Shown: piece after piece, positions 16,728 to 24,507 of the stretch
Layout: each line of letters starts with the position of its first letter
Position numbering within the stretch: the stretch's first letter is position 1
DNA from: Ruegeria sp. Ofav3-42
Lineage (GTDB): Bacteria > Pseudomonadota > Alphaproteobacteria > Rhodobacterales > Rhodobacteraceae
Length of the DNA: 36,169 nt
Assembly (NCBI RefSeq): GCF_022347725.1
Contig: NZ_JAKRGB010000025.1
Span: 1-36,169, forward strand
Reading direction: 5' to 3'
Notes under the pieces: model-generated
What the model was told of the DNA's origin: nothing
The model's database searches: none
The model's input: only the letters and a program-made list of their open reading frames with translations
Translations under genes and position numbers: made by a program

Positions 16728-17741
16728 TCAACGAGGTTTGGCGAGTCTTTGCTCTCGGTAGGTTCTGGGTGTTTCGCCAAAGCGCGTTTTGAACCAGCGT
16801 GAAAAGTGGCTGCTGTCCGAAAAACCGCATTCATATGCGATCTGCGTTACCGTTCTTTTGGAATTCATAAGCCGCCATCTGGCGTGCTGCAAGCGCATGT
16901 CGCGCCAAACTTCTTGTGGCGTCGCTTTTGCGTGCTTGAGGAACACTCGGTTTAGCTGCCGTACGGTCGAACCAAGCATGGCGGCAAGATGTTCTGTCGT
17001 GTCTGGCTCTCTCAGTTTCTGACGCATGATTTTGATAGCTTGCTCAACCCGCCAGTTGCCGCATTCTTCCAGATCCTGAAATGGTAACCTGCCCACCTCG
17101 TGGGCCATGCGATGTTCGTCGACGACCAGAGCTGTAAGGCCTTTCATCCCTCGGGATCTTCCGCAACGCTCAATCAGAATTTCAACTGCAAGGTCGATTG
17201 CTGCGGTTCCGCCAGGGCAGGTCAGAATCCCGCCGTCACTGACGTAAAGTTCGTTTTCAATCGGAATACTTTCTGGAAACATGGCCATAAATTCTGGTCG
17301 GTGGTGGGCATGAATCGCCGCTCTTTTTCCGTTCAACAATCCAGCTTTCGCGATCGCGAAACTGCCGGTGCAAAGGCCAACCAGTTTGGTTCCCAGGGCA
17401 TGCTGCTTCTGCAAGAATTCAAAGGTATCGGCGTGAATTTCATCCAGCTGATCAATCAATCCGCCGACGATGACAATATAGTCATACTCACCAGCGCCAT
17501 CATACGTCTTCCAAGGCGTGATAGATAGGCCACAGCTGGAGCGGATCGGAGCCATATCATGTGAAAGCACGTCCCAATGACAAAATATCTGTCTGCTGCG
17601 GTCTGCTTCGTCAGACGAATGCCTGACTGCATCGATAAAACCGGCCAGGGGTAGGATCGTGAAGGCCGGGGTCAGAATGAAAGCAAATCGAACATCCGGA
17701 TCGACTTGTTCGTTTAGATTAGCCGATAACAAGTCTGACAT
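16728..17741 (-). CDS. GlxA-family transcriptional regulator (DJ-1/PfpI-like domain plus AraC HTH)
   Basis: A 337-residue regulator. Residues 17-190 form a DJ-1/PfpI-like class I glutamine amidotransferase domain with the nucleophile-elbow Cys124 in VGLCTGS; in this family it usually senses a metabolite. Residues about 225-330 are an AraC double helix-turn-helix (LAAMLGSTVRQLNRVFLKHA; TQIAYECGFSDSSHFSRWFK). GlxA-type proteins such as GbdR, CdhR and SouR control catabolism of quaternary or N-methylated amines. It is divergent from the proline-racemase-superfamily gene with 90 bp between starts, so that gene is its most likely target. Confidence 0.88.
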   Translation of the reverse strand: MSDLLSANLNEQVDPDVRFAFILTPAFTILPLAGFIDAVRHSSDEADRSRQIFCHWDVLSHDMAPIRSSCGLSITPWKTYDGAGEYDYIVIVGGLIDQLDEIHADTFEFLQKQHALGTKLVGLCTGSFAIAKAGLLNGKRAAIHAHHRPEFMAMFPESIPIENELYVSDGGILTCPGGTAAIDLAVEILIERCGRSRGMKGLTALVVDEHRMAHEVGRLPFQDLEECGNWRVEQAIKIMRQKLREPDTTEHLAAMLGSTVRQLNRVFLKHAKATPQEVWRDMRLQHARWRLMNSKRTVTQIAYECGFSDSSHFSRWFKTRFGETPRTYREQRLAKPR

Positions 17742-17763
17742 TGCTTCTTCATCTTCATAGAAA

Positions 17764-17800
17764 ATGTCCCATTTGTTCTATCGATAGTCTGGCATGTCCC
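17764..17800. promoter_or_regulatory. Candidate GlxA operator: direct repeat ATGTCCC x2 around a CTATCGATAG palindrome
   Basis: In the divergent promoter region, ATGTCCC occurs at 17764-17770 and again at 17794-17800, exactly 30 bp apart (about three helical turns), and the perfect 10-bp palindrome CTATCGATAG lies between them at 17778-17787. AraC-type proteins typically bind direct repeats on one face of the helix, so this is a reasonable operator for the adjacent regulator. Confidence 0.45.
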
Positions 17801-17831
17801 CCAAATGAATGTAAAGGCACTAGGAGGGACC

Positions 17832-18881
17832 ATGCGCTGGAATCGGACCGTGACGGTAATCGGAGCACATGCCGAAGGCGAAGTCGGCAGAGTCGTTACT
17901 GGCGGAGTGTTGAATATTCCCGGCAACTCGACACTGGAGAAACTTGAATATCTTCAGGCAAACGACGACTTGCGAAGGTTCGTAAATCGAGAGCCGAGAG
18001 GGTGCGCTCAGATGACAACAAACCTGTTGTTGCCTGCAAGTGACGCATCGGCGGATGCGGCATTCATCCCAATGCAGGCTGACGGATCACATGCGATGTC
18101 CGGCTCGAACGCCATGTGTGTCACAACTGTGCTGCTGGAAACGGGCATGATCCCAATGAAAGAGCCGGAAACAACGGTTATACTGGATACTGCCGCCGGG
18201 CTGGTAACCGCGAAAGCATCTTGTCGGGATGGTCGCGTAGAGAGAGTTACGCTGGACTTTTTTCCTGCCTATGCAGAGCTGTTGGATGCGAAACTCGAAG
18301 TCGAAGGAATTGGGACCATTTCCGTGGATGTCGCGTTTGGCGGAGTATTCTATGTTATGCCCAACGTTGACCAACTTGGATTTCAAATTGGTCCCGATGT
18401 CGCGCAGGATATGGTCAGGCTGGGCAACGACATCAAGAAAGCAGCCCAAGAACAGTTCAAAGTCCAGCATCCTGAAGTCGAGCAGTTCAACTCGATCGAA
18501 TTTTTGATGTTCACCGGTAGGGAAAAGCCCGCCGCGAAAATCTTTCAAAATGCTACAATCATGCCGCCGGGACGGGTTGATCGCTCCCCATGTGGTACGG
18601 GTTCAGCGGCGCGCATGGCGGCAATGTTTGCCAAGGGTGAGATATCGGTGGGCGAAACGCTCGACATGCGCTCAACAATCAATTCAAGCTTTTTGACGTC
18701 CGTTATCGGTGTAACAACTGTCGGCGGGCGAAAAGCGATCCTTCCCCAGATTTCCGGGCGCGCTTGGATTTATGGGACCATGCAACTCGGGTCTGATCCC
18801 ACAGATCCCTATCAGCTTGGGTATACTATGGCTGATACTTGGGGAACGGGCATTGAGCACGAAATTCCCGGATTGAACTGA
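17832..18881 (+). CDS. Proline racemase superfamily enzyme (hydroxyproline epimerase / dehydratase-like), Ser/Cys type
   Basis: A 349-residue cytoplasmic PLP-independent racemase/epimerase-fold enzyme. Two active-site positions are visible. The first, in the segment MSGSNAMC, is Ser90 where classical proline racemases and 4-hydroxyproline 2-epimerases have Cys. The second, DRSPCGTGSAARMA, keeps Cys254. Asp250 of the second motif is present. In this superfamily Cys/Cys members racemise or epimerise, Thr/Cys members dehydrate trans-3-hydroxyproline, and Ser/Cys members have been reported with epimerase and/or dehydratase activity, so the reaction is not settled. ATG 17832 is chosen over 17805 because AGGAGG lies 5 bases upstream. 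A strong terminator follows, separating it from the TRAP operon. Confidence 0.85.
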   Translation: MRWNRTVTVIGAHAEGEVGRVVTGGVLNIPGNSTLEKLEYLQANDDLRRFVNREPRGCAQMTTNLLLPASDASADAAFIPMQADGSHAMSGSNAMCVTTVLLETGMIPMKEPETTVILDTAAGLVTAKASCRDGRVERVTLDFFPAYAELLDAKLEVEGIGTISVDVAFGGVFYVMPNVDQLGFQIGPDVAQDMVRLGNDIKKAAQEQFKVQHPEVEQFNSIEFLMFTGREKPAAKIFQNATIMPPGRVDRSPCGTGSAARMAAMFAKGEISVGETLDMRSTINSSFLTSVIGVTTVGGRKAILPQISGRAWIYGTMQLGSDPTDPYQLGYTMADTWGTGIEHEIPGLN

Positions 18882-18901
18882 ACGGCTTTTCGCCACCTCA
18901 G

Positions 18902-18936
18902 GCCCGGCTGCAGATGCAGCCGGGCTTTATTTTTTG
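18902..18936 (+). terminator. Strong intrinsic terminator after the racemase-family gene
   Basis: GCCCGGCTGCA (18902-18912) and TGCAGCCGGGC (18915-18925) are perfect complements with almost no loop, followed by TTTATTTTTT. The shape is a textbook rho-independent terminator and shows that the racemase gene and the TRAP operon are separate transcripts. Confidence 0.9.
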
Positions 18937-18964
18937 CATCCAAATTGTGATGATCCGGCAAAGT

Positions 18965-18977
18965 CAGACAATGTCTG
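18965..18977. promoter_or_regulatory. Candidate operator palindrome upstream of dctP
   Basis: CAGAC-AAT-GTCTG is a perfect 5+5 inverted repeat in the AT-rich promoter region (18937-19096) of the TRAP operon, about 120 bp upstream of the dctP start. It may bind the operon's regulator; no matching element was seen beside the RpiR gene. Confidence 0.35.
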
Positions 18978-19096
18978 TCTTGTTATTAAAATGGACCATA
19001 ATATTCATTTTAAGCATCGATTCCAATTTTATCCTGTCTCCCACTAATTGCTCTGCTGCTGAAGGCACCAGGACCAAATCAACGGGAGGAATTCCA

Positions 19097-20119
19097 ATGA
19101 CACTCAAACTGACCCGCCGTGCGGTAATGGCTGCGGCAACTGCCGTATCTATGGGGCTGACTGCTTTCGCTGCATCAGCCGCAGATACAACGCTTCGGCT
19201 TTCGCATCTGTCTCCGCCAGATTCCGACATGGATGTCTGGGCAAACGAATTCGCATCGCGTGTTGCCAAAGAAACCGATGGCCGTATCGAAGTGCGTATT
19301 TTTCCGGCCAGCCAGTTGGGTGACTGGGAAGAAGTGTATGAGCAATTGAGCCAGGGCTCAGTCGATCTGGCAATCCAATCCGTTTCGACCAAGTTCGATT
19401 CACGACTGGCGCTCACATGGTTCCCATACACGGCGGTCGATTACGACAGCGCGAAAGAGGCCTGGAACACCGGAGGCTTTCTGTTCAACATCGTAAACGA
19501 CCTGATTGAGCCACAGCAGATTCAGGCGCTGGCGCCCTACGCCTTTGGTCTGGGCGGTGTCGCTGTCGGCAAACCCGTCACCGATCCGAAGAATCCGAAC
19601 GCTGATCACAGCGATCTGAAAATCCGGGTGTGGCCGTCGGGCGTTGGTACTCACAAGCCGTTGCTGGAACGTCTGGGCTATTCCACCACCACCATGCCCT
19701 GGGCGGAACTCTATACTGGCGTCCAGACCGGTGTGATTGACGGAATGATTGGTGGCGTTCCGGAAAATGCGGTTCGCGACTGGAACGGGGTCGTAGATAC
19801 ATGGCTGCAGCTCAACGACCACTTCGAGATCAACTGGCTTCTCGGTTCGGCCTTCTCGATGGCGAACCTGTCCGATGAAGATCGCGCCACCCTTTCCAAA
19901 ATCGCAGCCGAGATGGCCACCGAGCGCTTTGATGCGGTGGAAGCTGCCGACAATGGATACCTGCAGCAGTTGCGCGATGAAGGCGTAACCGTTGTGACCT
20001 ATTCGAAGGACGAAATTGAAGCGATGGCTGCCGTCGTCCGGGCAGACGCCTGGCCGGAGATGAAGCCAGAGATCGGTGACGAGCTCTACGAGCTGATCCA
20101 GCAGCACTACGGGAATTAA
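19097..20119 (+). CDS. dctP: TRAP transporter solute-binding protein, DctP family
   Basis: A 340-residue periplasmic receptor that captures a substrate, usually an organic acid, and delivers it to the DctQM membrane complex. Residues 1-29 are a signal peptide (ending TAFAASAA). The mature part begins TTLRLSHLSPPDSDMD. The conserved substrate-carboxylate-binding arginine is probably Arg177 in LKIRVWPSG, followed by the family segment PWAELYTGVQTGVIDG. The frame is open from 18914, but ATG 19097 is clearly the start: GGGAGGA lies 6 bases upstream and the signal peptide begins there. First gene of the operon continuing through dctQ, dctM, usp, asparaginase and the lyase. Substrate not evident. 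Confidence 0.92.
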   Translation: MTLKLTRRAVMAAATAVSMGLTAFAASAADTTLRLSHLSPPDSDMDVWANEFASRVAKETDGRIEVRIFPASQLGDWEEVYEQLSQGSVDLAIQSVSTKFDSRLALTWFPYTAVDYDSAKEAWNTGGFLFNIVNDLIEPQQIQALAPYAFGLGGVAVGKPVTDPKNPNADHSDLKIRVWPSGVGTHKPLLERLGYSTTTMPWAELYTGVQTGVIDGMIGGVPENAVRDWNGVVDTWLQLNDHFEINWLLGSAFSMANLSDEDRATLSKIAAEMATERFDAVEAADNGYLQQLRDEGVTVVTYSKDEIEAMAAVVRADAWPEMKPEIGDELYELIQQHYGN

Positions 20120-20131
20120 ACTCCCCAACCT

Positions 20132-20166
20132 TGAGGGGTGGGCTCTTGGCTTGCCCCTCACTTTTT
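20132..20166 (+). terminator. Attenuating terminator between dctP and dctQ
   Basis: A 12-pair stem, TGAGGGGTGGGC (20132-20143) with GCTTGCCCCTCA (20149-20160, three wobble pairs), a 5-base TCTTG loop and a CTTTTT tail. Partial termination here would give more receptor (DctP) than membrane components, as is usual in binding-protein transporters. Confidence 0.8.
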
Positions 20167-20182
20167 AAATCGGGAGGGGGCA

Positions 20183-20716
20183 ATGCTTGAAGAACGACAA
20201 ACACAAATCCAAAATCCGATCTGGCAATACAAACTGAAAATCCAGCGCTTCGTGATGTTCATCGCGAGTATCGCGTTCACGGCAGCTGTCTTTCTTCAGG
20301 TCGTTACCCGGTATCTCTTCAACTATTCCGTGTTCGGCATCGAGGAATTCGCGAGTTTTGCTGGCATCATCATGTACTTCATTGGTGCAGCATACGCGAC
20401 GCACGAACGCAGCCATATCTCGGCAAGCCTTGTCGATACCATTTTAGGCGAGGGGCGTATCACGGCAGGCGTGCATACATTTACACGTTTTCTGGCTGCC
20501 CTGCTGACGATCTACATTCTTTTCGCCCTGTGGGACTTGCTGGTTTTCACCGAGCGTATGAACACGAAATCCACCGAGCTACGCGTTCCGATGATCTTCA
20601 TCTACGGCACGATGTTTGTCGGCCTGGTTTTGACCGCATTCTACTTCCTTCTCGAAACCTACGACAGCCTGCGGGCCACAATCTCGCATACTTCCACTGA
20701 GGAGACCGACAAATGA
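20183..20716 (+). CDS. dctQ: TRAP transporter small permease, DctQ family
   Basis: A 177-residue membrane protein with four predicted helices: FVMFIASIAFTAAVFLQVV, a second near EEFASFAGIIMYFIGAAY, a third near FTRFLAALLTIYILFALW and a fourth near MIFIYGTMFVGLVLTAFYFL. The motif VVTRYLFNYSVFGIEEFA is typical of DctQ, the scaffold subunit of the TRAP permease. ATG 20183 is chosen because GGGAGGGGG precedes it; an upstream open frame (20138) crosses the attenuator hairpin and is unlikely to be translated. Its stop overlaps the dctM start (ATGA). Confidence 0.9.
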   Translation: MLEERQTQIQNPIWQYKLKIQRFVMFIASIAFTAAVFLQVVTRYLFNYSVFGIEEFASFAGIIMYFIGAAYATHERSHISASLVDTILGEGRITAGVHTFTRFLAALLTIYILFALWDLLVFTERMNTKSTELRVPMIFIYGTMFVGLVLTAFYFLLETYDSLRATISHTSTEETDK

Positions 20717-22017
20717 GCACTCTAATTTTGATGGATGTCGCTCTTCTCGTGACCTTGATGGTTTTGGGCGTTCCCGTTGCCATGACTTTTGTGGCCGCTG
20801 CCGCATTTCTGGTTATCTTTGGCGACTACAATTCAACCACGTTCCTGATCACCTCTGGCTACTCCAAGGTCTCGTCGGTCGTTCTGCTTGCCATTCCTCT
20901 TTACATTCTTGCTGGTGGCATCATGACCCAGGGTGGAATTGCGAAACGCCTTTTGGATTTGGCTGACAGCATTCTCGGCCGCTATCGCTCCGGTCTGGGC
21001 GTGGTGACTGTCATCACCACTGCTATTTTTGGCGCGATTTCGGGCATGGCCTCATCGGCTGTTGCAGCAATTGGTTCGATCGCGATCCCGAAGATGGTCG
21101 AGCAGGGCTATGACCGGGGATACGCCACATCCCTTGTCAGTTGTTCCGCAGTTTTGGCCCTGTTGATCCCGCCAAGCGCCACGATGATCCTTTACGGATG
21201 GGTCACCGGTACCTCGATTGCCGCGTGTTTCCTGGCACCGCTGCTGCCGGCCTGTCTGTTAATTGCGCTGTTTTCGTTTTGGAACATGGTTCTGACGAAG
21301 AAGATGGATATTGAGGTCGCAGAGCCGCAGCCATTCAACGTTCAGATGAAAACGGTGTTTCAGCGGTCCCGCGAAGCCGGATTTGGTCTCGCAATGCCAC
21401 TGATCATTCTGGGCTTTATTTACGGTGGGATCACCACACCGACCGAAGCTGCTGCTGTGGCAGTAGTCTACGCTCTGCCGGTAGCTTTCCTGATTTACCG
21501 CGAACTAACCTTTAAGTCTTTCTATGACGTGGTCTGGAAATCGGCACAGGTGACTTCGGTTCTGATGCTTGTCATCTTCACAGCCAACATGTTGGCGCGC
21601 GTTCTGACCCTCGAAGAGGTTCCGCAGCAGATCCTTGAATCCATGCTGGCCATCTCAAGCAACCCTGTTGTTCTTCTGCTTTTGGTGAACGCGTTTCTGC
21701 TGATGATCGGCATGTTCATGGAAGATGTGTCGGGCATCCTTTTGGCCGCGCCGTTGCTGTTGCCGGTTGTGACCGAAGCTGGTGTGCATCCGGTTCATTT
21801 CGCAGCAATCATCGGAACCAACCTCGGTATGGGGCTGATCACGCCGCCGACCGCGCCGATCCTGTACTTCGGAACACTCATCGGACAGACGACCCTCGCC
21901 AAGGTCGTGAAACCCACTTTGGTCTTCGTGTTCCTCGCTTATTTTCCGGTTGTTCTGATCACCACATTTCTGCCCGAATTATCGCTGTGGCTTCCACGGC
22001 TTGTAACCGGGCTTTGA
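20713..22017 (+). CDS. dctM: TRAP transporter large permease, DctM family
   Basis: A 434-residue polytopic protein of the DctM subunit family, the sodium-driven transport subunit. Hydrophobic segments occur throughout; the family motifs VPVAMTFVAAAAFLVIFGDY, AISGMASSAVAAIGSIAIPK, LLIPPSATMILYGWVTGTSI and NLGMGLITPPTAPILYFGT are visible. The length is normal for the family. Translation is coupled to dctQ by a 4-bp overlap, and the downstream USP gene starts 15 bp after its stop. Confidence 0.93.
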   Translation: MSTLILMDVALLVTLMVLGVPVAMTFVAAAAFLVIFGDYNSTTFLITSGYSKVSSVVLLAIPLYILAGGIMTQGGIAKRLLDLADSILGRYRSGLGVVTVITTAIFGAISGMASSAVAAIGSIAIPKMVEQGYDRGYATSLVSCSAVLALLIPPSATMILYGWVTGTSIAACFLAPLLPACLLIALFSFWNMVLTKKMDIEVAEPQPFNVQMKTVFQRSREAGFGLAMPLIILGFIYGGITTPTEAAAVAVVYALPVAFLIYRELTFKSFYDVVWKSAQVTSVLMLVIFTANMLARVLTLEEVPQQILESMLAISSNPVVLLLLVNAFLLMIGMFMEDVSGILLAAPLLLPVVTEAGVHPVHFAAIIGTNLGMGLITPPTAPILYFGTLIGQTTLAKVVKPTLVFVFLAYFPVVLITTFLPELSLWLPRLVTGL

Positions 22018-22032
22018 GAGGAGGAATCTCTC

Positions 22033-22482
22033 ATGAAGCTACGCGTACTTGTTCCCGTGGATGTGGAAGAGCCGCGATCCTGGATAAACGTGTTACCGCA
22101 GTTGCGGCAGCATATAACGGGCAACGAAGTCGATCTGTCGGTGGTCACTGTCGTGCCGGAACTGGGAACCGTCATCGCACAGGCTGCGCAAGCTGCCCCG
22201 CTCACTTCATTCGTGCCCGCCGAATGGAAGGAAAAAGCCCTCGCTTTGGCCCGAGAGCGGCTTGAAGAAATTGTAGACGCTGATGATCTGGGTGACATCC
22301 GCCATATCGTGCGGTCGGGCTCGGTCTATTCAGAAATTCTGCAAACCGCCGAGGACATCGCAGCAAACCTAATCGTGGTGATGTCGCATATCCCTGATCT
22401 TGGCGATTACCTCTTGGGGCCGAACGCCGCCAAGATCGTTCGCCACGCAAAATGTTCTGTACTGGTTGTCCGACCAGAATAG
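22033..22482 (+). CDS. Universal stress protein (UspA family), TRAP-associated
   Basis: A 149-residue cytoplasmic UspA-fold protein, starting MKLRVLVPVDVEEP and ending DYLLGPNAAKIVRHAKCSVLVV in pieces, the region that normally holds the ATP-binding Gly-rich loop (here DYLLGPNA in place of the usual GxxxGS, so ATP binding is uncertain). A Usp gene directly after dctM recalls TeaD, which modulates the ectoine TRAP transporter TeaABC, so a regulatory role on this transporter is likely. GAGAGGAGGAA lies before the start. Confidence 0.85.
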   Translation: MKLRVLVPVDVEEPRSWINVLPQLRQHITGNEVDLSVVTVVPELGTVIAQAAQAAPLTSFVPAEWKEKALALARERLEEIVDADDLGDIRHIVRSGSVYSEILQTAEDIAANLIVVMSHIPDLGDYLLGPNAAKIVRHAKCSVLVVRPE

Positions 22483-22495
22483 GCAAGGATTCAAA

Positions 22496-23044
22496 ATGGA
22501 AAATTCGAATGGATGGCTCGAAACACCCCGAGCCAACAAAATAACTGTAGCCGTAATCATGACCGGAGGAACAATCGCCAAAAGTTATGATCCGGTTGAA
22601 GCGCGGCTATACAACCATGAAACAAAGGTCGAAGACCTGATCGGCGAATTGCGCACAGACGATCTGGACCTGACGTTCATTGATTTGATGCACCGTGACT
22701 CGCTGGAAATCGGTGATGAAGAGCGCAAAATAATAGTCGATCAGATCGACCAGTCAGTTAGAGGTTTCGATGCGGTTCTGGTGACGCATGGAACAGACAC
22801 GCTTCCGGATACTGCGGAAGAGCTCTGCAGCTCCATTGAGCAACTCGATGTTCCAGTGGTTTTTACGGGTGCAATGATCCCTCACAGCATCAAGGGATCT
22901 GATGCGGCACAGAATGTCACCGAAGCCCTGTTGGCACTGCGGATGTTATCAGCAGGGGTCTACATCGTGTTCCACAACCGCGTTCTGTCTTTGCCGGGTG
23001 TTCGCAAGGACTATGAGAACCTCACATTTGAAAAGGTAAGCTGA
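22496..23044 (+). CDS. One-domain asparaginase-like amidohydrolase
   Basis: A 182-residue protein corresponding to only the N-terminal domain of L-asparaginases (usually about 330 residues). The catalytic set is present: Thr26 in MTGGTIA, Thr100 and Asp101 in VTHGTDT, and a Lys171 in GVRKDY at the position of the catalytic Lys of the second triad. The C-terminal domain that completes the active site in classical tetramers is absent. It does not look like a truncation: the stop overlaps the start of the next gene as TGATG, implying selected coupling. Likely reaction: hydrolysis of asparagine or a related beta-amide to aspartate, feeding the lyase. ATG 22496 starts just after the usp stop. Confidence 0.8.
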   Translation: MENSNGWLETPRANKITVAVIMTGGTIAKSYDPVEARLYNHETKVEDLIGELRTDDLDLTFIDLMHRDSLEIGDEERKIIVDQIDQSVRGFDAVLVTHGTDTLPDTAEELCSSIEQLDVPVVFTGAMIPHSIKGSDAAQNVTEALLALRMLSAGVYIVFHNRVLSLPGVRKDYENLTFEKVS

Positions 23045-24432
23045 TGTCGCGTTTTGAAACGGATAGTATCGGTCAGCGTGAACTGCCGGATGACGCTCTT
23101 TTTGGGGTAAACACGTTACGCGGGGTCGAGAATTTTGACATTTCGCCACTCAAGGTCGGAGGTGAGCCCGCCTTTGTTCGTGCGCTGGCTTTCATCAAAA
23201 TGGCCGCAGCCAAGGCAAACGGGGAAATCCGTGCAATAGACCCGGATCAGAGCGCTGCGATCGTTGCAGCATGTCAAGAAATCATCGCCGGGAAGCACCA
23301 TGAACAGTTCGTGGTGAATCTGTTGGAAGGATCTGGTGGGACGTCCATCAACATGAATGCGAATGAGGTTATTGCCAACCGAGCGTTGCAGATCATGGGC
23401 CATCAGGCCGGGGACTATCGACATCTCAATCCAAATGATCACGTTAACAACGGTCAGTCGACCAATGACGTCGTTCCATCAGCGGTCAAGCTAGCGGTTT
23501 TGGAAAAATCCACTGCTTTGATTGCCTCCTTGGGTCTGCTGGCAGACGCTCTCAAGGCGAAATCTGACGATCTTGCTCACGTGCTGAAAATCGGCCGTAC
23601 CTGCATGCAGGCTGCACAACCTATGACGCTTGGGCAAGAATTCGGCGGCTATGCTGCCGCGATGTATCGCGCGCAGACAAAATCAGCCGAAGTGGTCAAA
23701 GACCTGACCACTCTGCCACTGGGTGGCACCGCGATCGGAACAGGCCTGGGATCAAAACCGGGATACAAAGAAGCTGTATACCGTCACTTGTCGGAGGATG
23801 TTGGAGTCGCGTTCAAACCTGCTGAAGACATGTTTGACGGGATGCAGAATTCGGACACGTTCGCCCGGGTTTCGTCCGAATTCCGCATTGCCGCTGAGGT
23901 TATCGGCAAGATCAGTCTGGACCTAATAATCCTGTCTTCCGGGACCAAATCCGGGATCGGAGAAATCCGCCTGCCTGCTGTTCAGCCGGGCTCATCAATC
24001 ATGCCGGGAAAGGTGAACCCGGTCCTGCCGATGATGATGCAGCAAGTGGCCTATGCGGTTGTCGGGAACGATGCCGCGGTCTCTCTGGCGTCTTTGGGCG
24101 GGCAGTTGGAGATCAATCACTTTGAACCCGTGATCGCGTCCCGGCTGTTCGATACGATGGATCTTTTGTCGCGCGGCAGCCGGATATTCGCCGAAAACTG
24201 CATCGCTGGCATCAAGGCAAACGAAGAACAAGCGTTGGAAAACCTTTTGGGATCCTCAGCGCTCGCGACTGTTTTTGTACCCAGACTGGGATATGCCAAG
24301 GTCTCGCAGATCGTCAAAGAAGCCGAGGCCAACGGGCAACTCTTTGTAGACGTGATTGCAGACCTTGGCCTGATGACCCGAGGCGACATCATAGACGCGT
24401 TGAAGACCGCTACAGGGGCTGACTTTAAGTAA
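23044..24432 (+). CDS. Aspartase/fumarase-superfamily C-N lyase (aspartate ammonia-lyase-like)
   Basis: A 462-residue lyase that should eliminate an amine from a succinate-like substrate to give fumarate. The superfamily signature GSSIMPGKVNP is at residues 316-326, with catalytic-loop Ser318. NPNDHVNNGQSTND (129-142) and TLPLGGTAIGTGLG are also typical. Odd features: the His/Gln position of GRT(H/Q)LQDA is Cys187 (GRTCMQAA), and the Glu that follows KVNP (fumarase Glu331) is Met330. Both members of the fumarase His188-Glu331 pair are thus replaced, so the substrate may not be plain aspartate. Coupled by TGATG to the asparaginase gene; last gene of the TRAP operon. Confidence 0.85.
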   Translation: MSRFETDSIGQRELPDDALFGVNTLRGVENFDISPLKVGGEPAFVRALAFIKMAAAKANGEIRAIDPDQSAAIVAACQEIIAGKHHEQFVVNLLEGSGGTSINMNANEVIANRALQIMGHQAGDYRHLNPNDHVNNGQSTNDVVPSAVKLAVLEKSTALIASLGLLADALKAKSDDLAHVLKIGRTCMQAAQPMTLGQEFGGYAAAMYRAQTKSAEVVKDLTTLPLGGTAIGTGLGSKPGYKEAVYRHLSEDVGVAFKPAEDMFDGMQNSDTFARVSSEFRIAAEVIGKISLDLIILSSGTKSGIGEIRLPAVQPGSSIMPGKVNPVLPMMMQQVAYAVVGNDAAVSLASLGGQLEINHFEPVIASRLFDTMDLLSRGSRIFAENCIAGIKANEEQALENLLGSSALATVFVPRLGYAKVSQIVKEAEANGQLFVDVIADLGLMTRGDIIDALKTATGADFK

Positions 24433-24452
24433 CGCGGTATCGAAACTGCCTT

Positions 24453-24478
24453 ACCGATCCTGCAACAACTGGGTCGGT
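24453..24478. terminator. Hairpin between the convergent lyase and RpiR genes
   Basis: ACCGATCC (24453-24460) and GGGTCGGT (24471-24478) form an 8-pair stem with one wobble and a 10-base loop, 21 bp after the lyase stop and 30 bp before the RpiR stop. Flanking T-tracts are short, so it is a moderate bidirectional terminator candidate. Confidence 0.45.
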
Positions 24479-24507
24479 TGCTTTCGGTTCCCAGCGTTGT
24501 CGCGCGA

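Noticed and set aside
19097..19180. Twin-arginine (Tat) signal on DctP
   Set aside because: TRRAVM gives a paired Arg but lacks the full S/TRRxFLK consensus; a Sec signal fits equally well.
22496..23044. Asparaginase as a truncated pseudogene
   Set aside because: The stop codon overlaps the next start as TGATG and the catalytic residues are complete, so a selected short form is more likely.
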